Shown: positions 26,815 to 37,600 of the stretch, in pieces
How the letters are laid out: each line of letters begins with the position of its first letter
Numbering within the stretch: the stretch's first letter is position 1
DNA from: Sphingopyxis sp. 2PD
GTDB taxonomy: Bacteria > Pseudomonadota > Alphaproteobacteria > Sphingomonadales > Sphingomonadaceae
Assembly: GCF_005503695.1 (NCBI RefSeq)
Contig: NZ_SCMU01000005.1
Coordinates: 96,003 to 160,002, forward strand
Reading direction: 5' to 3'
Length of the DNA stretch: 64,000 nucleotides
Notes under the pieces: generated by a model
Told to the model about the DNA's origin: nothing
What the model saw: the letters and a program-made list of their open reading frames with translations, nothing else
Database searches by the model: none
Made by a program: the position numbers and the translations under genes

Positions 26815-28905
26815 ATGCCCTTGCCCGAAGCCGGCCTCACCGCGGACAACCCGGTCGCGCCCGATGACCAGCGCCCCGCTGTGCCGCTGCGCAAGCAGGT
26901 GCGGCGTCTGGTCATGCAGCTTGGCCCGTCGCGCATGGCGGCAACGATCGTCTTCCTGCTCGTCGCGATCCTGATCGCGCGCTTCAGCTGGCAGATGCCG
27001 TTGATCGATGCCGCCGAGCGGGCACTTTATGACGCGCGCGCGACACTGATGGCGCCGCATGTCGAACAGGACAAACGCATCGTCCTGATCACCTATAATG
27101 ATGAAACCCTGTTCAACACCGGCATCCGGTCACCGCTCGACCGCACCCTCCTTGCCAATGCGCTCGGCAATATCGACCAGATGGGGGCAAAAGCGATCGG
27201 CATCGATATCGCGTTCGATTCGCCCCGGCCGGACGACGAGGTGCTGAAGACGCAGTTGCGCGCCATGACCACCCCGACCTGGCTCGCCTATGCCGAGCAG
27301 GCGAGTAATCCGAACACGATCTTTTACGAACAGCAGAAGTTTCTCGAAGCCTTCATCGCTGCGGTCGCGACCGACAAGACCAAACCGACCAGCGTGCTAT
27401 TTCGGACCGATGACGACAGCGTGATCCGCACTTGGCCCGACCGGCCCAAAAACCTGCCGCCGCTCATGTCGAACGCCATGGCGCCGGTCGATCCGGCCTT
27501 TGCGAATTTCCAGGGCAATATCCGTTTCCTGGTTCCCGCGCGCGCCGCCGCGGGACAGGAGGAGCCCGTTTTCGCCAATATCCCGATCGACACCTTTGCG
27601 ATGCCCATGGACGCCGACATGCGCGCCGGGTTCGCCGAGCTGGTGAAAGACCGTTACGTCCTGATCGGCGGCGACATCATCGACAACGACCAGTTCAACA
27701 CCCCGCTCAGTCGTTTTACCGATCCGATCACCGGCCAACACGAAACGATGATCGGGCTGGAAGTTCACGCGCACATGCTGGCGCAGCAGCTCGACAATGC
27801 GTGGTCACGGCCCCTGTCGGTTCCGGCGCTGTGGATCCTGGCGATCCTGATCGTGCTGGCGGGCGGGCTGACCAGCCTGATCGACCTGCGCGCGCGCTGG
27901 GTCGCGCTCGCCTTTTTCGGGCAGATGGCGTTTTTTGTCGCCTTCCCCTTCTGGTTGCAGGGACGCGGGGTTGATACGACGACGCTGCCCACCTTTGGCT
28001 GGGCGATCGGTTGGCTGTTTGGCTATGCGGCGGTCGGCACGGCCGCGCGCACAATCGGGTCGCGCCAGCGTGCCTTTGCCCAATCGGCGCTCGGCAAATA
28101 TCTGCCCGCCGACGTCGCGGCGCAGATCATGCGCGATCCCGACCAGCTGTCGCTGCACGGCGAACGGCGCAACATATTCTGCGTCTTTACCGACCTCGAG
28201 GGCTTCACGAAACTCAGCCATGCGGTCACCCCGGAAACCGTCGCGCGGTTGCTGAACGAATATCTCGATCGGCTGTCCGACATCGTGCTCGAACATGGCG
28301 GCACGATTGACAAGTTCGTCGGCGACGCCGTCGTCGCCTTCTGGGGCGCGCCGCTCAGCCGTCCCGACGACGGGCCAAAAGCCGCCGCCGCTGCGCTCGC
28401 CATGTATCAGGCCGGCGAGAAATACCGCGTTGACCTGGCCGCCGAAGATGTTCCGCCGATCGGCATGACGCGCGTCGGGTTGCACGTCGGCGATGCGATC
28501 GTCGGCAATTTCGGCGGCGAAGGGCGCATCCAATATACCGCGCTTGGCGACAGCATGAACACCGCCTCGCGGCTCGAAGCCGCGAACAAGAGCCTGAAGA
28601 CGGGTGTCCTGATCTCCGCCGAAGCCGCGGCGCGATCGGATCGCGACGATCTGGTACCGATGGGGCGGGTGACGCTGCGCGGCCGCGCCCAGCCCGTCGA
28701 CGTTCTCTCTCCGCGCCCCGACCTTGCGCCGGAACAACGCGCGCGGATTGCGGCCATGGTCGCGGCGCACAGCGCGGGCGATAAAAATGCCTATGTGACC
28801 TGTGCCACAGCAGCACAGGCCGAATTCGGTCAGGATCCAGCCATAATGTTTCTGATAGAACGTCTGAACAATACGAAGAATGGAGAAAGCTATGTCCTTT
28901 CCTGA
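26815..28905 (+). CDS. CHASE2 adenylate cyclase, class III
   Basis: A 696-residue membrane receptor cyclase. One helix (about 42-60) leads to a periplasmic CHASE2 sensor (about 65-340), then three helices (about 345-430) and a cytosolic cyclase domain (about 450-620). The catalytic set is complete: metal Asp460 (FTDLEGF) and Asp504 (KFVGDAVVAFWG), adenine-selecting Lys500 and Asp579, and Asn582 with Arg586 (GDSMNTASRLE). It should therefore make cAMP rather than cGMP. ATG 26815 lies four bases after the CHAT gene stop. The next gene overlaps its 3' end by 14 bases. It may sense envelope signals linked to the secretion cluster it sits in. Confidence 0.88.
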   Translation: MPLPEAGLTADNPVAPDDQRPAVPLRKQVRRLVMQLGPSRMAATIVFLLVAILIARFSWQMPLIDAAERALYDARATLMAPHVEQDKRIVLITYNDETLFNTGIRSPLDRTLLANALGNIDQMGAKAIGIDIAFDSPRPDDEVLKTQLRAMTTPTWLAYAEQASNPNTIFYEQQKFLEAFIAAVATDKTKPTSVLFRTDDDSVIRTWPDRPKNLPPLMSNAMAPVDPAFANFQGNIRFLVPARAAAGQEEPVFANIPIDTFAMPMDADMRAGFAELVKDRYVLIGGDIIDNDQFNTPLSRFTDPITGQHETMIGLEVHAHMLAQQLDNAWSRPLSVPALWILAILIVLAGGLTSLIDLRARWVALAFFGQMAFFVAFPFWLQGRGVDTTTLPTFGWAIGWLFGYAAVGTAARTIGSRQRAFAQSALGKYLPADVAAQIMRDPDQLSLHGERRNIFCVFTDLEGFTKLSHAVTPETVARLLNEYLDRLSDIVLEHGGTIDKFVGDAVVAFWGAPLSRPDDGPKAAAAALAMYQAGEKYRVDLAAEDVPPIGMTRVGLHVGDAIVGNFGGEGRIQYTALGDSMNTASRLEAANKSLKTGVLISAEAAARSDRDDLVPMGRVTLRGRAQPVDVLSPRPDLAPEQRARIAAMVAAHSAGDKNAYVTCATAAQAEFGQDPAIMFLIERLNNTKNGESYVLS

Positions 28906-29650
28906 TCTGCCAAAGGGCCGCATTGCCCTCTCTGCCGCCGCGGCAATCATGGCGGTTGCGGTGGTCGGCAGCGCTGCCGCGCAATCGATGGTCGTCCGTT
29001 CAACCGGCCCGTCGGCGAGCAAATATCCGACGGGAGCCAAGCTGAAATCGGCCGACAAGCTGACCCTCGTCGCAGGCGACAAGGTCGTATTGATGCAGGC
29101 GGGCAAGACCCGCACCCTGTCCGGCCCCGGCACCTTTGGCGCCAGCGCCACGATCCAGACCAGCCAGTCGATGAGCGGAACCGTGACCCGGATGCTGGCC
29201 AAGGGGCCGACGATGCGATCGCGCGGCGGTTTTTCCCGTGGTCCCGGCGACACTGCACCGGTCGAGGCGCGCGCGCCGAACCTGTGGCTGCTCGACTATC
29301 GCGAAGGCGGCACCTTCTGCGTCGCCAACCCGGCCACGTTGATGCTGTGGCGCCCCAATATGGAAGGCGACACCGCGCTGGAAATCGAAAGCGCGGGCAA
29401 AAAATCGACCGTCGCGATCGTCGATGGCGCCAATTTCCGCAAATGGCCGACCGATGTGCTGCCGGTGCAATATGGCGTCGACTACCGCTTGTCGGGTGGC
29501 GGCCTCGCGGCGCCGGTGACGGTGCGCTTTACCGCGCTCGAAAACGCGCCCGACACGGTCGAAGGATCGGTCGATATGCTGATGGCAAAAGGCTGCACAC
29601 CGCAGCTCAATCGGCTGGTCGACGCAATGTCGGAATCTGAAGCAGGTTGA
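28892..29650 (+). CDS. secreted FecR-like protein of unknown function
   Basis: A 252-residue protein with a signal peptide (residues 1-31, ending SAAAQ). Residues about 32-90 resemble the FecR-type beta module: STGPSASKYPTG, then LKSADKLTLVAGDKVVLMQAG and a GKTRTLSGPGTF turn. The C-terminal half has two Cys (FCVANP and KGCTP) that could form a disulfide. ATG 28892 is preferred because GGAGA precedes it; the gene overlaps the cyclase end by 14 bases. There is no membrane helix or sigma-regulator domain, so it is not a full FecR. It may bind the CHASE2 sensor or the exoprotein in the periplasm; this is inference. Confidence 0.72.
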   Translation: MSFPDLPKGRIALSAAAAIMAVAVVGSAAAQSMVVRSTGPSASKYPTGAKLKSADKLTLVAGDKVVLMQAGKTRTLSGPGTFGASATIQTSQSMSGTVTRMLAKGPTMRSRGGFSRGPGDTAPVEARAPNLWLLDYREGGTFCVANPATLMLWRPNMEGDTALEIESAGKKSTVAIVDGANFRKWPTDVLPVQYGVDYRLSGGGLAAPVTVRFTALENAPDTVEGSVDMLMAKGCTPQLNRLVDAMSESEAG

Positions 29651-29712
29651 GGCAAACGGATTTGGCCGGGCATTGAACCCGGTCGAGCCATCTGATACTA
29701 AACGGGCGAAAA

Positions 29713-29734
29713 TCTGCCGCTAACAATCGGCAGA
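29713..29734. other. hairpin after the FecR-like gene
   Basis: TCTGCCG (29713-29719) and CGGCAGA (29728-29734) form a perfect 7-bp stem with an 8-base loop, followed by ACCTTT. It lies 63 bases after the FecR-like stop and 105 before the TpsB start. It could attenuate read-through between the two halves of the cluster. Confidence 0.4.
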
Positions 29735-29798
29735 ACCTTTCCTTGGGTCGAACAATTCGCGCTGCCCGGCTTTGCGGCAGAGCCATATGAATTTCCGC

Positions 29799-29814
29799 AC
29801 CGCGATTTCGCGGT
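29799..29814. promoter_or_regulatory. perfect palindrome upstream of the TpsB gene
   Basis: ACCGCGA-TT-TCGCGGT is a perfect 7+7 inverted repeat with a two-base centre, ending 24 bases before the TpsB start. This fits an operator near a promoter for the secretion pair alone. No cognate regulator lies nearby. Confidence 0.38.
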
Positions 29815-29838
29815 CGCGTTCGTACTTAAGGGGTGGTG

Positions 29839-31659
29839 ATGATCAAGGGGGATGTGGGATATATTGCGCGCGGGCGGCCGAAACGGGCGGGGCTGCGGCG
29901 AACGCTGATCGGTTCGGCCGGACTGGTCGCGGCAGCGATGCCCGCCGCGACGCTGGCGCAGGTCACCCCGCAGATCCCGACGCGCGAGGAAATCCAGCAG
30001 CCGACCCTTGCGCCGCTGACCCCGCCCAACGAACAGGTGGTGACCGCCGACGACGGCATCGAGCGCGCGCCCTGCCCGCTTGCCAACCCCGAATTCGCCA
30101 ATGTCCGCATCACGCTGCGCGGGGTCGAATTTTCCAGTGTGGCGGGCATCGACAATGCCATGCTGGCGTCCAGCTGGTCGGATAAGGTCGGGCAGGATCT
30201 GCCGATTTCGGTCGTGTGCGACATCCGCGACCGCGCCGCGACGATGCTGCGGTCGCAAGGTTACCTCGCCGCGGTTCGCGTTCCCCCGCAAACGATCGAC
30301 GATGGCGTCGTGCAGCTCGAGATTCTTGCTGCGCGGATGTCGCGGATCGAGGTGCGCGGCGACGCCGGTGCCAACGAACCGCTGCTACAGCGCTATCTGT
30401 CGCGCCTCGACGATCAGCCGGTGTTCAACATCATCGATGCCGAGCGCTATCTGCTACTCGCGCGCGATATTCCGGGCATGGATGCGCGGCTGACGCTCCG
30501 TCCGGGCGGCGCCCCGGGCGAGGTCGTCGGCGAAGTTACCGTCGCGCGCACCCCGGTGCTGTTCGATTTCAACGCGCAGAATTTCGGTTCGCGCGACGTC
30601 GGCCGCTGGGGTGGGGTGGCGCGCGTCCGCCTGGCCGGGCTGACCGGCATGGGCGATCTGACGACTGCCAGCTTTTATTCGACCCCCGATTTCGACGAAC
30701 AGCAGGTGGTGCAACTGGCGCACGAATTCCGCGTCGGCGGAGAAGGGTTGCGGCTGGGGGCCAGCTACACTTACGCCTGGACGCGCCCCGACATCGCGGC
30801 GTTCCCGATCAAGTCGAAAACCCAGATCGTCAGCCTGTTTGCCTCCTATCCCGTCACGCTGACGCAGGCGCGGCGCTTGACCGTCGGCGGCGGGCTCGAC
30901 CTGATCGATCAGGACATCGGCCTTGGCGGGGTGCCGATCAACCGCGACCGGCTGCGCGTCTTTAACCTGCGCGCCGACGCAAGTTGGATCGACCCATCGT
31001 CGGTGGCGGGTCGCGGCGGCTTCAGTCCCAGCGAACCTCGCTGGGCGCTGTCGACGTCGATCGAAGCGCGTCAGGGCGCCAGCTTCCTTGGCGCGAGCGA
31101 CGATTGCGGTCCCGGCGGGGCAACCTGTTTCCTGCCCGGCGCAGTGCCACTGACCCGCGTCGAGGGCAAACCCGATGCGTTCCTGCTGCGCGCCAATGCG
31201 CTCGCCGAATGGCGACCGCACAAATTATTCACCCTGTCGGCCGCCCCGCGCGCGCAATGGTCGAACGATCCGCTGCTGGCTTATGAGGAGTTTTCGGGCG
31301 GCAATTTCACCGTCGGGCGTGGGTTCGACCCCGGCACGATCATCGGCGACAGCGGCGTCGGCGTCGCGCTCGAGGCGCGCTACGGGTCGTTCGTCCCCGC
31401 CAATACCAAGGCGTTCGCGGTGCAGCCCTTCGCCTTTTTCGATGCGGCATGGGTGTGGAACAAGGATACCGCGTTCAACGGCCTCAATCCGCAGAAACTC
31501 TATTCCGCGGGCGGCGGGGTGCGCGTTGCCTATGGCGATGTCGCGCGGCTCGACGTGACGGTCGCGGCGCCGCTGAACCGCGGCGGTTTCCTGGTCAAAA
31601 AGCCCGACCCGCGGCTGCTGGTGTCGCTGACCACCCAATTTGGCGTGAAGGCGCGCTGA
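29839..31659 (+). CDS. two-partner secretion outer-membrane transporter, ShlB/FhaC/HecB family
   Basis: A 606-residue TpsB protein. A signal peptide (about residues 1-42, ending TLA-Q) is followed by a Pro-rich linker and POTRA-like segments (about 75-240: ITLRGVEF, DRAATMLRSQGYLAAVRVPP, VRGDAGANEPLLQRYL). The C-terminal part is a 16-strand-type beta barrel ending in the VSLTTQFGVK segment. FNAQNFGSRDVGRWGGVAR near residue 240 begins the barrel. It should export the adjacent large exoprotein. ATG 29839 follows AAGGGG by a short spacing; GTG codons at 29833 and 29836 are alternatives. A palindrome precedes it, and the exoprotein gene starts three bases after its stop. Confidence 0.88.
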   Translation: MIKGDVGYIARGRPKRAGLRRTLIGSAGLVAAAMPAATLAQVTPQIPTREEIQQPTLAPLTPPNEQVVTADDGIERAPCPLANPEFANVRITLRGVEFSSVAGIDNAMLASSWSDKVGQDLPISVVCDIRDRAATMLRSQGYLAAVRVPPQTIDDGVVQLEILAARMSRIEVRGDAGANEPLLQRYLSRLDDQPVFNIIDAERYLLLARDIPGMDARLTLRPGGAPGEVVGEVTVARTPVLFDFNAQNFGSRDVGRWGGVARVRLAGLTGMGDLTTASFYSTPDFDEQQVVQLAHEFRVGGEGLRLGASYTYAWTRPDIAAFPIKSKTQIVSLFASYPVTLTQARRLTVGGGLDLIDQDIGLGGVPINRDRLRVFNLRADASWIDPSSVAGRGGFSPSEPRWALSTSIEARQGASFLGASDDCGPGGATCFLPGAVPLTRVEGKPDAFLLRANALAEWRPHKLFTLSAAPRAQWSNDPLLAYEEFSGGNFTVGRGFDPGTIIGDSGVGVALEARYGSFVPANTKAFAVQPFAFFDAAWVWNKDTAFNGLNPQKLYSAGGGVRVAYGDVARLDVTVAAPLNRGGFLVKKPDPRLLVSLTTQFGVKAR

Positions 31660-31662
31660 CCC

Positions 31663-34600
31663 ATGACGACGACATCGAGGACCACAGACATGCGTGCCAC
31701 GGCCAATCCCGCACCGACCCGTAACGGCAAGCGCCGCCTCCTCGAAAGCTGCGCGATCGTGGCCGGGCTTGCGGCGCTGGCCTACGGCGGACCGGCGCTC
31801 GCGCAGGTCGCGGGTACCGGGCAAGCCGTCACCGGTCCGGGGCTCAGCACGCCGACAATCTCGCCGCCGGGACCGGGGCCAACCACCGTCGACACGACGG
31901 GCGCCCAGACCATCATCAACTGGACGCCGTCGAATGCGCCGGTCAGCGGGGTGATCGACTTTCTGCCCGCGGGCAATACGCTCAACTTCACCGGTACCGG
32001 CCAATATATCGTCCTCAACCGTCTCATTTCCGGCGCAGGCCTGCCGATTTCCGACCAGATCGCGATCAACGGCACCGTCAACAGCATCGACTTTGCCACC
32101 TCGGGCGGGCGCGGCGGCAATATCTGGTTCTATAACGCCGGCGGCATTCTGATCGGCGCGAGCGGCGTGATCAATGTCGGCAGCCTGGTGCTGACGGCGA
32201 ACGACATCCTGACCACCGACGGCCTGCTCGGCCCGGCGGGCGAAATCCGTTTCCGCGGCGCGGCGGGCAGCACTTCGGCGATCACCGTGAACGGCGCGAT
32301 CAATGCCAACACCGCGCTCAGTCCCGGCAGCAGCTATGTCGCGCTGGTGGCGCCGCGCGTCGTCCAGGCAGGCGCCGTCCGCGTCGACGGATCGGTCGGC
32401 TATGTCGCCGCCGAGCAGGCGGATATCCGGATCAACGGCGGGCTGTTCGACATCAATGTTCAGGTCGGCGCAGAGGGCGGCAACGTCATCACCCACACCG
32501 GCACCACCGGCGGTCCGGGCCATCTGGACAGCAACCCGAACGACAGCCGCGTCTATATGGTCGCAATCCCGAAAAATCTGGCGGTCACGATGCTGGTGTC
32601 GGGCCAGATCGGTTATGACGCGGTGTCGGCGCAGGTCGATCCCAACGGCGCGGTGCGCCTGTCGGCGGGGTATAATGTCACGAACGGCGAAGTGAACGAT
32701 ACGCCGGTGAACGGCGTCGCGGCGAACATCACCGTCGGCGATACATTGTTCAACAGCAGCGTCGTTGCGCGCGCCAGCGGCACCTTTGCCGGTCGGCCCG
32801 ACAATCTGATTCCGGCCAGCACCCCGCCGACCCCGCAAACCGGCAAGATTATCGTACGCGGCGATGCCGATTTCGGCGGGGATGCGGGTGCGACGCTGAC
32901 CGTCGGGGCCGACCAGGCGATCGAAGTCGACGGCGCCTTGGCGCTCCAGTCGCTGGGCCAGCTGCAAACCGACGGATCGCGGCAGGGCGGCAATGCGACC
33001 TTGTCGGTCCTCGGCGGCTCGGTCACCGCGGGCTTCATCACCGTCGCGTCGATCGGCGCAGCGGGTATCGGGACCGGTGGCGATGGCGGCGACGGGTTCG
33101 GCGGCGATGCGACCGTCCTGATTTCGGGCGCGGGCAGCACCCTCACCGCCAACGGCCTGAATGTCCAATCGACGGGGATCGGCGGCGGCGTCACCTTTGA
33201 TTCGAGCGGCGTAGGCACGGCGGTCGACAACAGCGGCGACGGCACCGGCGGCAACGCAACACTGACCGTCGAAAACGGCGGCGCGCTCGCGATCAACGGG
33301 TTTGTGAATGTCGCAGCGACGGGCATCGGGCAGACCGGCAACATCCAGTCGGGCAGCGGCACCGGCGGCACCGCGCGGATCGGGGTGACCGGCGCCGGAA
33401 CGTCGCTCAATGCGCTGGGGACCGGGGTCAGCGCCGATGGCTTTGGGGGCAGCGGCATTTCGCAGTCGGGGACTACCATTTCGACCCAAAACGGTGGCGC
33501 AGGCGCTGGCGGCACGGCGGCGATCGACATCAATGCCCCGGCCGCGACGCCCGTCGATCTGGGCGCAGTCAACATGTCGGCGAGCGGCAGCGGCGGCGAC
33601 AGCAGCGGGATCGAGGGCGCGTCGGGCGCCGACGGCAGCGGCGGCAACGTCAGCTTGACGGTCGATGGCGGCATCGCGGTCAATATGAGCGACCTGTTCC
33701 TCAGCGCGGCAGCACGCAGTGGCGGCGCGACCACACCCAGCAATCTGACGTCTTCATCGGGCGACGCCGTCGGCGGCTCCGTCACGATAGCGGTCGCGAA
33801 CGCCAGCGGCATCATCAACGATGGCAACACGTCGATCAACGTCAGCGGCGTAACCGGGGTCGCGAACAACATCGGCAGCGGCACGGGCGGCGATGTGATC
33901 GTACGCGCGACCACTGGCGGCCTGCTTTCAACCGATGGCAATGTGGACATCAATGCCGTTGGCGGCAATTTTGTGTCGTCGGGCGTTTTCACCGCCGGCA
34001 TCGCGCGGGGCGGCAACGTCGATCTGACTGCCGATGGCGGCACGATTAGCGCAGGGTCAATCTTTGTCGACACGACTGCGCAGCGGCCCAATGCCGAAAC
34101 CAGCGGCGGCGCGGTGACCGGGGGTACGATCGACCTGCTGGCAACCAACAACGGTACGATCATCGCGACGAACACCGGCGGCTTCAACGAATTTTACGCA
34201 TCGGCATCCAGCGGCAGCGCGCCCAGCGACGTCGCCACCACCGGCGGCACGATCCAGGTGATTGCCGACGGCGGCGCCATAACGATGGCCAATTTTGCCA
34301 ACTTCTCCGCAACCGGCGTGTCCGGTGGCAATTCGGTCGTCGGCGCTTCGCCGGTCGAATCGGGGATCGGCGGGACCGTTCTGGTCCGGGTGCGCAACAG
34401 CGCCACCGGTGCAGGCAGCATGACTTTCGATGACATCTTCTTTGAAGCAAACGGTGCCACCCAAAGCTTTTCCGAAGGCATCACGGCAGGCAATGGCGCG
34501 GCAGGTGCCGTCGGCGGCACTGCGACCTTCGACATGCAAAGCGGCACCTTTATCGCCAATCAGCTGTCCGTCAGCGCCGACGGCTTTGGCGGCACCGCCG

Positions 34601-37600
34601 CCGGAATCGGTCGCGGGGGAACGGCGACTTTGACGCAAACGGGCGGCACGATGACGGTCGGCACGCTGTCGGTTTCAGCATCGGGTCGCGGCGGCTTTGA
34701 TCCTGCCGTTTCGGGCAACGGGATCGGCGGCACCGCAGCGCTCAACCTGCTCGGCGGCACGCTGAACGGCGGCAATGTCTCGGTTTCCGCCAACGGCGAG
34801 GGCGGCAACGGCGCCAACGGCGATGACGACGATCCGGCCAACCCGACCCCGACCGGTGCCGGGGGTACAGGACAGGGCGGGACTGCGATCATCAACATCG
34901 ACGGTACGGCGGTGATCAATACCGCCACGCTCGCGGCCTATGCCAATGGCGAGGGCGGCGAGGGCGGCAGCTATTTCGCGTTCAATGGCGTCGCCGGCAA
35001 TGGCGGCAACGCGGGCGACAGCGTCGGCGGCACCGCGACGATCAATATCGTGTCGGGAACGCTGACCACCGGGGATCTGATCGCCGACGCCGGTAGCATC
35101 GGCGGCGCGGGCGGCAACGTCTTTGCGTCGAGCAGTTCGGGTTCGGTCACCGGAATCGGCGTCGGCGGCAATGGCGGCAACAGCCAAGGCGGCACCGCGA
35201 CGATCAATTTCGCGACCGATTTTACTGCCACCGGCACGGTCGCCAGCACGTCGCGCGGATCGGGCGGCGTCGGCGGCTTTGGCACCGTCGGCGGCAATGG
35301 CGGCGCCGGGGCGGGCGGTCTGGCGCAGGTCATCGTTTCCGATTTCGATGCGGGCGCGCTCGCGCTGACTGTCGATGCGTCGGCGATCGGCGGCAATGGC
35401 GGCTTTGGGGATGACGGCGCCGGCGGCGACGGCGGCAACGCGGCGGGCGGCATCGGGCGGATTGAAGCCGATGGCGCCAATGCCAATATCAGCGTCTCGC
35501 AGGCCAATTTCGTCACCGCGGCGACCGGCGGCAATGGCGGCGGCGCCAACAGCAGCTTCTTTTCCGAAGAACTTGTCGGTGCTGCGGGTGGCCGCGGCGG
35601 CGATGCCACCGGCGGGACGCTTGAGATTGCGGCCAGCAACGGTTCGACCGTCGCGATCACCCCGGAAACCAGCGGCATCATCGCGCTCAGCAGCGCGGGA
35701 ACCGGCGGCAACGGCGGCAGCGGTGCATTCAACGGCTTCGGCGGGATGCGGGTTGGCGGCGACGGCGGCCGCGGTGGCGGCGGCACTGGCGGCACCGTGC
35801 GCCTGTCGGCCAATGGCGGCACCATCACGTCGAACGGCGCGGCGGTCGACATCAACGTCAGCGGCCTGTCGGGGATCGGCGGCGCTGGCGGCACGGGAAG
35901 CGCCGGGAACGGCGCCACGGGCGGATCGGTCGGGACAACGGGGGGCCGCGCCGTCATCGACGCCTCGGCCACGTCATCCGGCGTTGGCGTGGTCGATCTG
36001 GGGACGACGACGATCGCCGCGAACGGCGACGCCGCGGGCCGGATCGAGGTCCGGAGCAACGGCGACATCACTTTCGCCAGCTTGACGGCCGACGCGCTCG
36101 GAACGGCACCCCCGACCAACAACGACACCGACGAAGCCCCGGCGGGGATCTTCTTTGCCGTAACGGGCGGCACGATCGCCACCACGGGCGACATGACGCT
36201 GACCACCGACAGCTCGTTCGGCACTTATGGCCAGTCGAACGGCAGCGTCGCGGTGGATGGCAACCTGCTGATCACCGCCGCCGACCAGATCGACATCCGG
36301 CACGACGGGCGCGAAGGAACCGCGCGCACAATCGGCGCGACCGGCAGCCTGTCGGCCACCGCGGGGAGCATCAGCGGCGCGCCGGGCAGCTTGCTGGGCG
36401 CGGACGGAACCTTGTCGCTGACCTCGACCCTTGGCGGCATCGGCGTCGACCGGCTCGACGGCAACAACATCGTCGTCACCGCGGCAGGCGCGGCGTCGGT
36501 CGAACATGCCGAAGCGGTCAATGATTTCACCGCCACCGGCGCCAGCTTCCGAACCGGGCTCAATTCGATCATCACCGGCGGCGACATCTTCGTGACCTCG
36601 CCGGGCGCAGTCGATCTGGGTAATTCGACCGCGGGCGGCTTCGTCCAGGTCAGCGGCCAGTCGATCCTGTTCAACAATATCGATGCCGGGTCCTCGGTCT
36701 TCCTGACCGCGACCGGCAACACCCCCGGCGCCGAAGGGATCAGCGGCGGATCGATCGATGCAGGCGGCAGCGTCGACCTCAACGGAACCCGCATCGCCAT
36801 CAACGGCGAAATAGCGGGCGGCGGCGCCCTGTTTGCCAATGGCAGCGCCGGACCAGTGGCCATCGCGCTTGCCAATATGGGCGACTTCATATCGGTGTCG
36901 GCCACCGGCGACATCACCGGCACCTACAACACGCCGAACAGCATCCGACTGACGTCCGACGCCAATATCAGCGCATCGGCGAACGCGACCGGGTTTGAAA
37001 GCTCGAGCAGCGGTACCCCGATCGCCGCGAGCGTCTATGTCGATGCGGGCGGTGACGTCGTCCTGACCAATAACAGCGCCACCGGCATGTTCGGGGTCCA
37101 CGCGGGCGGGTCGGCATCGGTCAACGGCGCCAATGTCGGCGAAGACGTGCTGGTGCTGGCGGGCACTACCGCAACGCTGGCCAACATCACGGCGGGCGAC
37201 GACCTGACGGTCACGGCACCGGGCGGGATTATCGCCAACGGCCTCGCGACGACCGGCACCGGGCCCGATGATCGGACGCTCAGCTACGGACCATTCAGCC
37301 CGTCCGGCCCCAGCTTCTTCCAGGCCAATGCTTCGCCCCCCGACCTGTCGAACATCACCCTCACCGCATCGGCGGGTACCATCGGCGGCGGCAATATCGC
37401 AGCGTTCAACAATCTCAGCCTGACAGCATCGGGTGCGGTGACGACAACCGGCACGCTGGCGTCGGGCCAGGCCACCAGTGTCAGCGGCGACAGCATCGCC
37501 TTTGCCGCGATCGATGCGGGCAGCACGGTCAACCTGACCGCAACCAATGCCATCACCGGCGCGAACATCGCCGCAGGCAGCGACATCAACCTGATCGGCG

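Noticed and set aside
31225..33489. 754-codon antisense frame across the TpsB/TpsA junction, and similar long antisense frames further inside the TpsA gene
   Set aside because: Gly-rich GGC repeats read in reverse give long Ala/Pro/Arg frames; these have low-complexity composition and no domain.
33060..35960. Regular GGC-rich repeats considered as a CRISPR array or tandem satellite
   Set aside because: They are in frame, imperfect and of irregular spacing, and encode Gly/Asn-rich protein within the TpsA gene.
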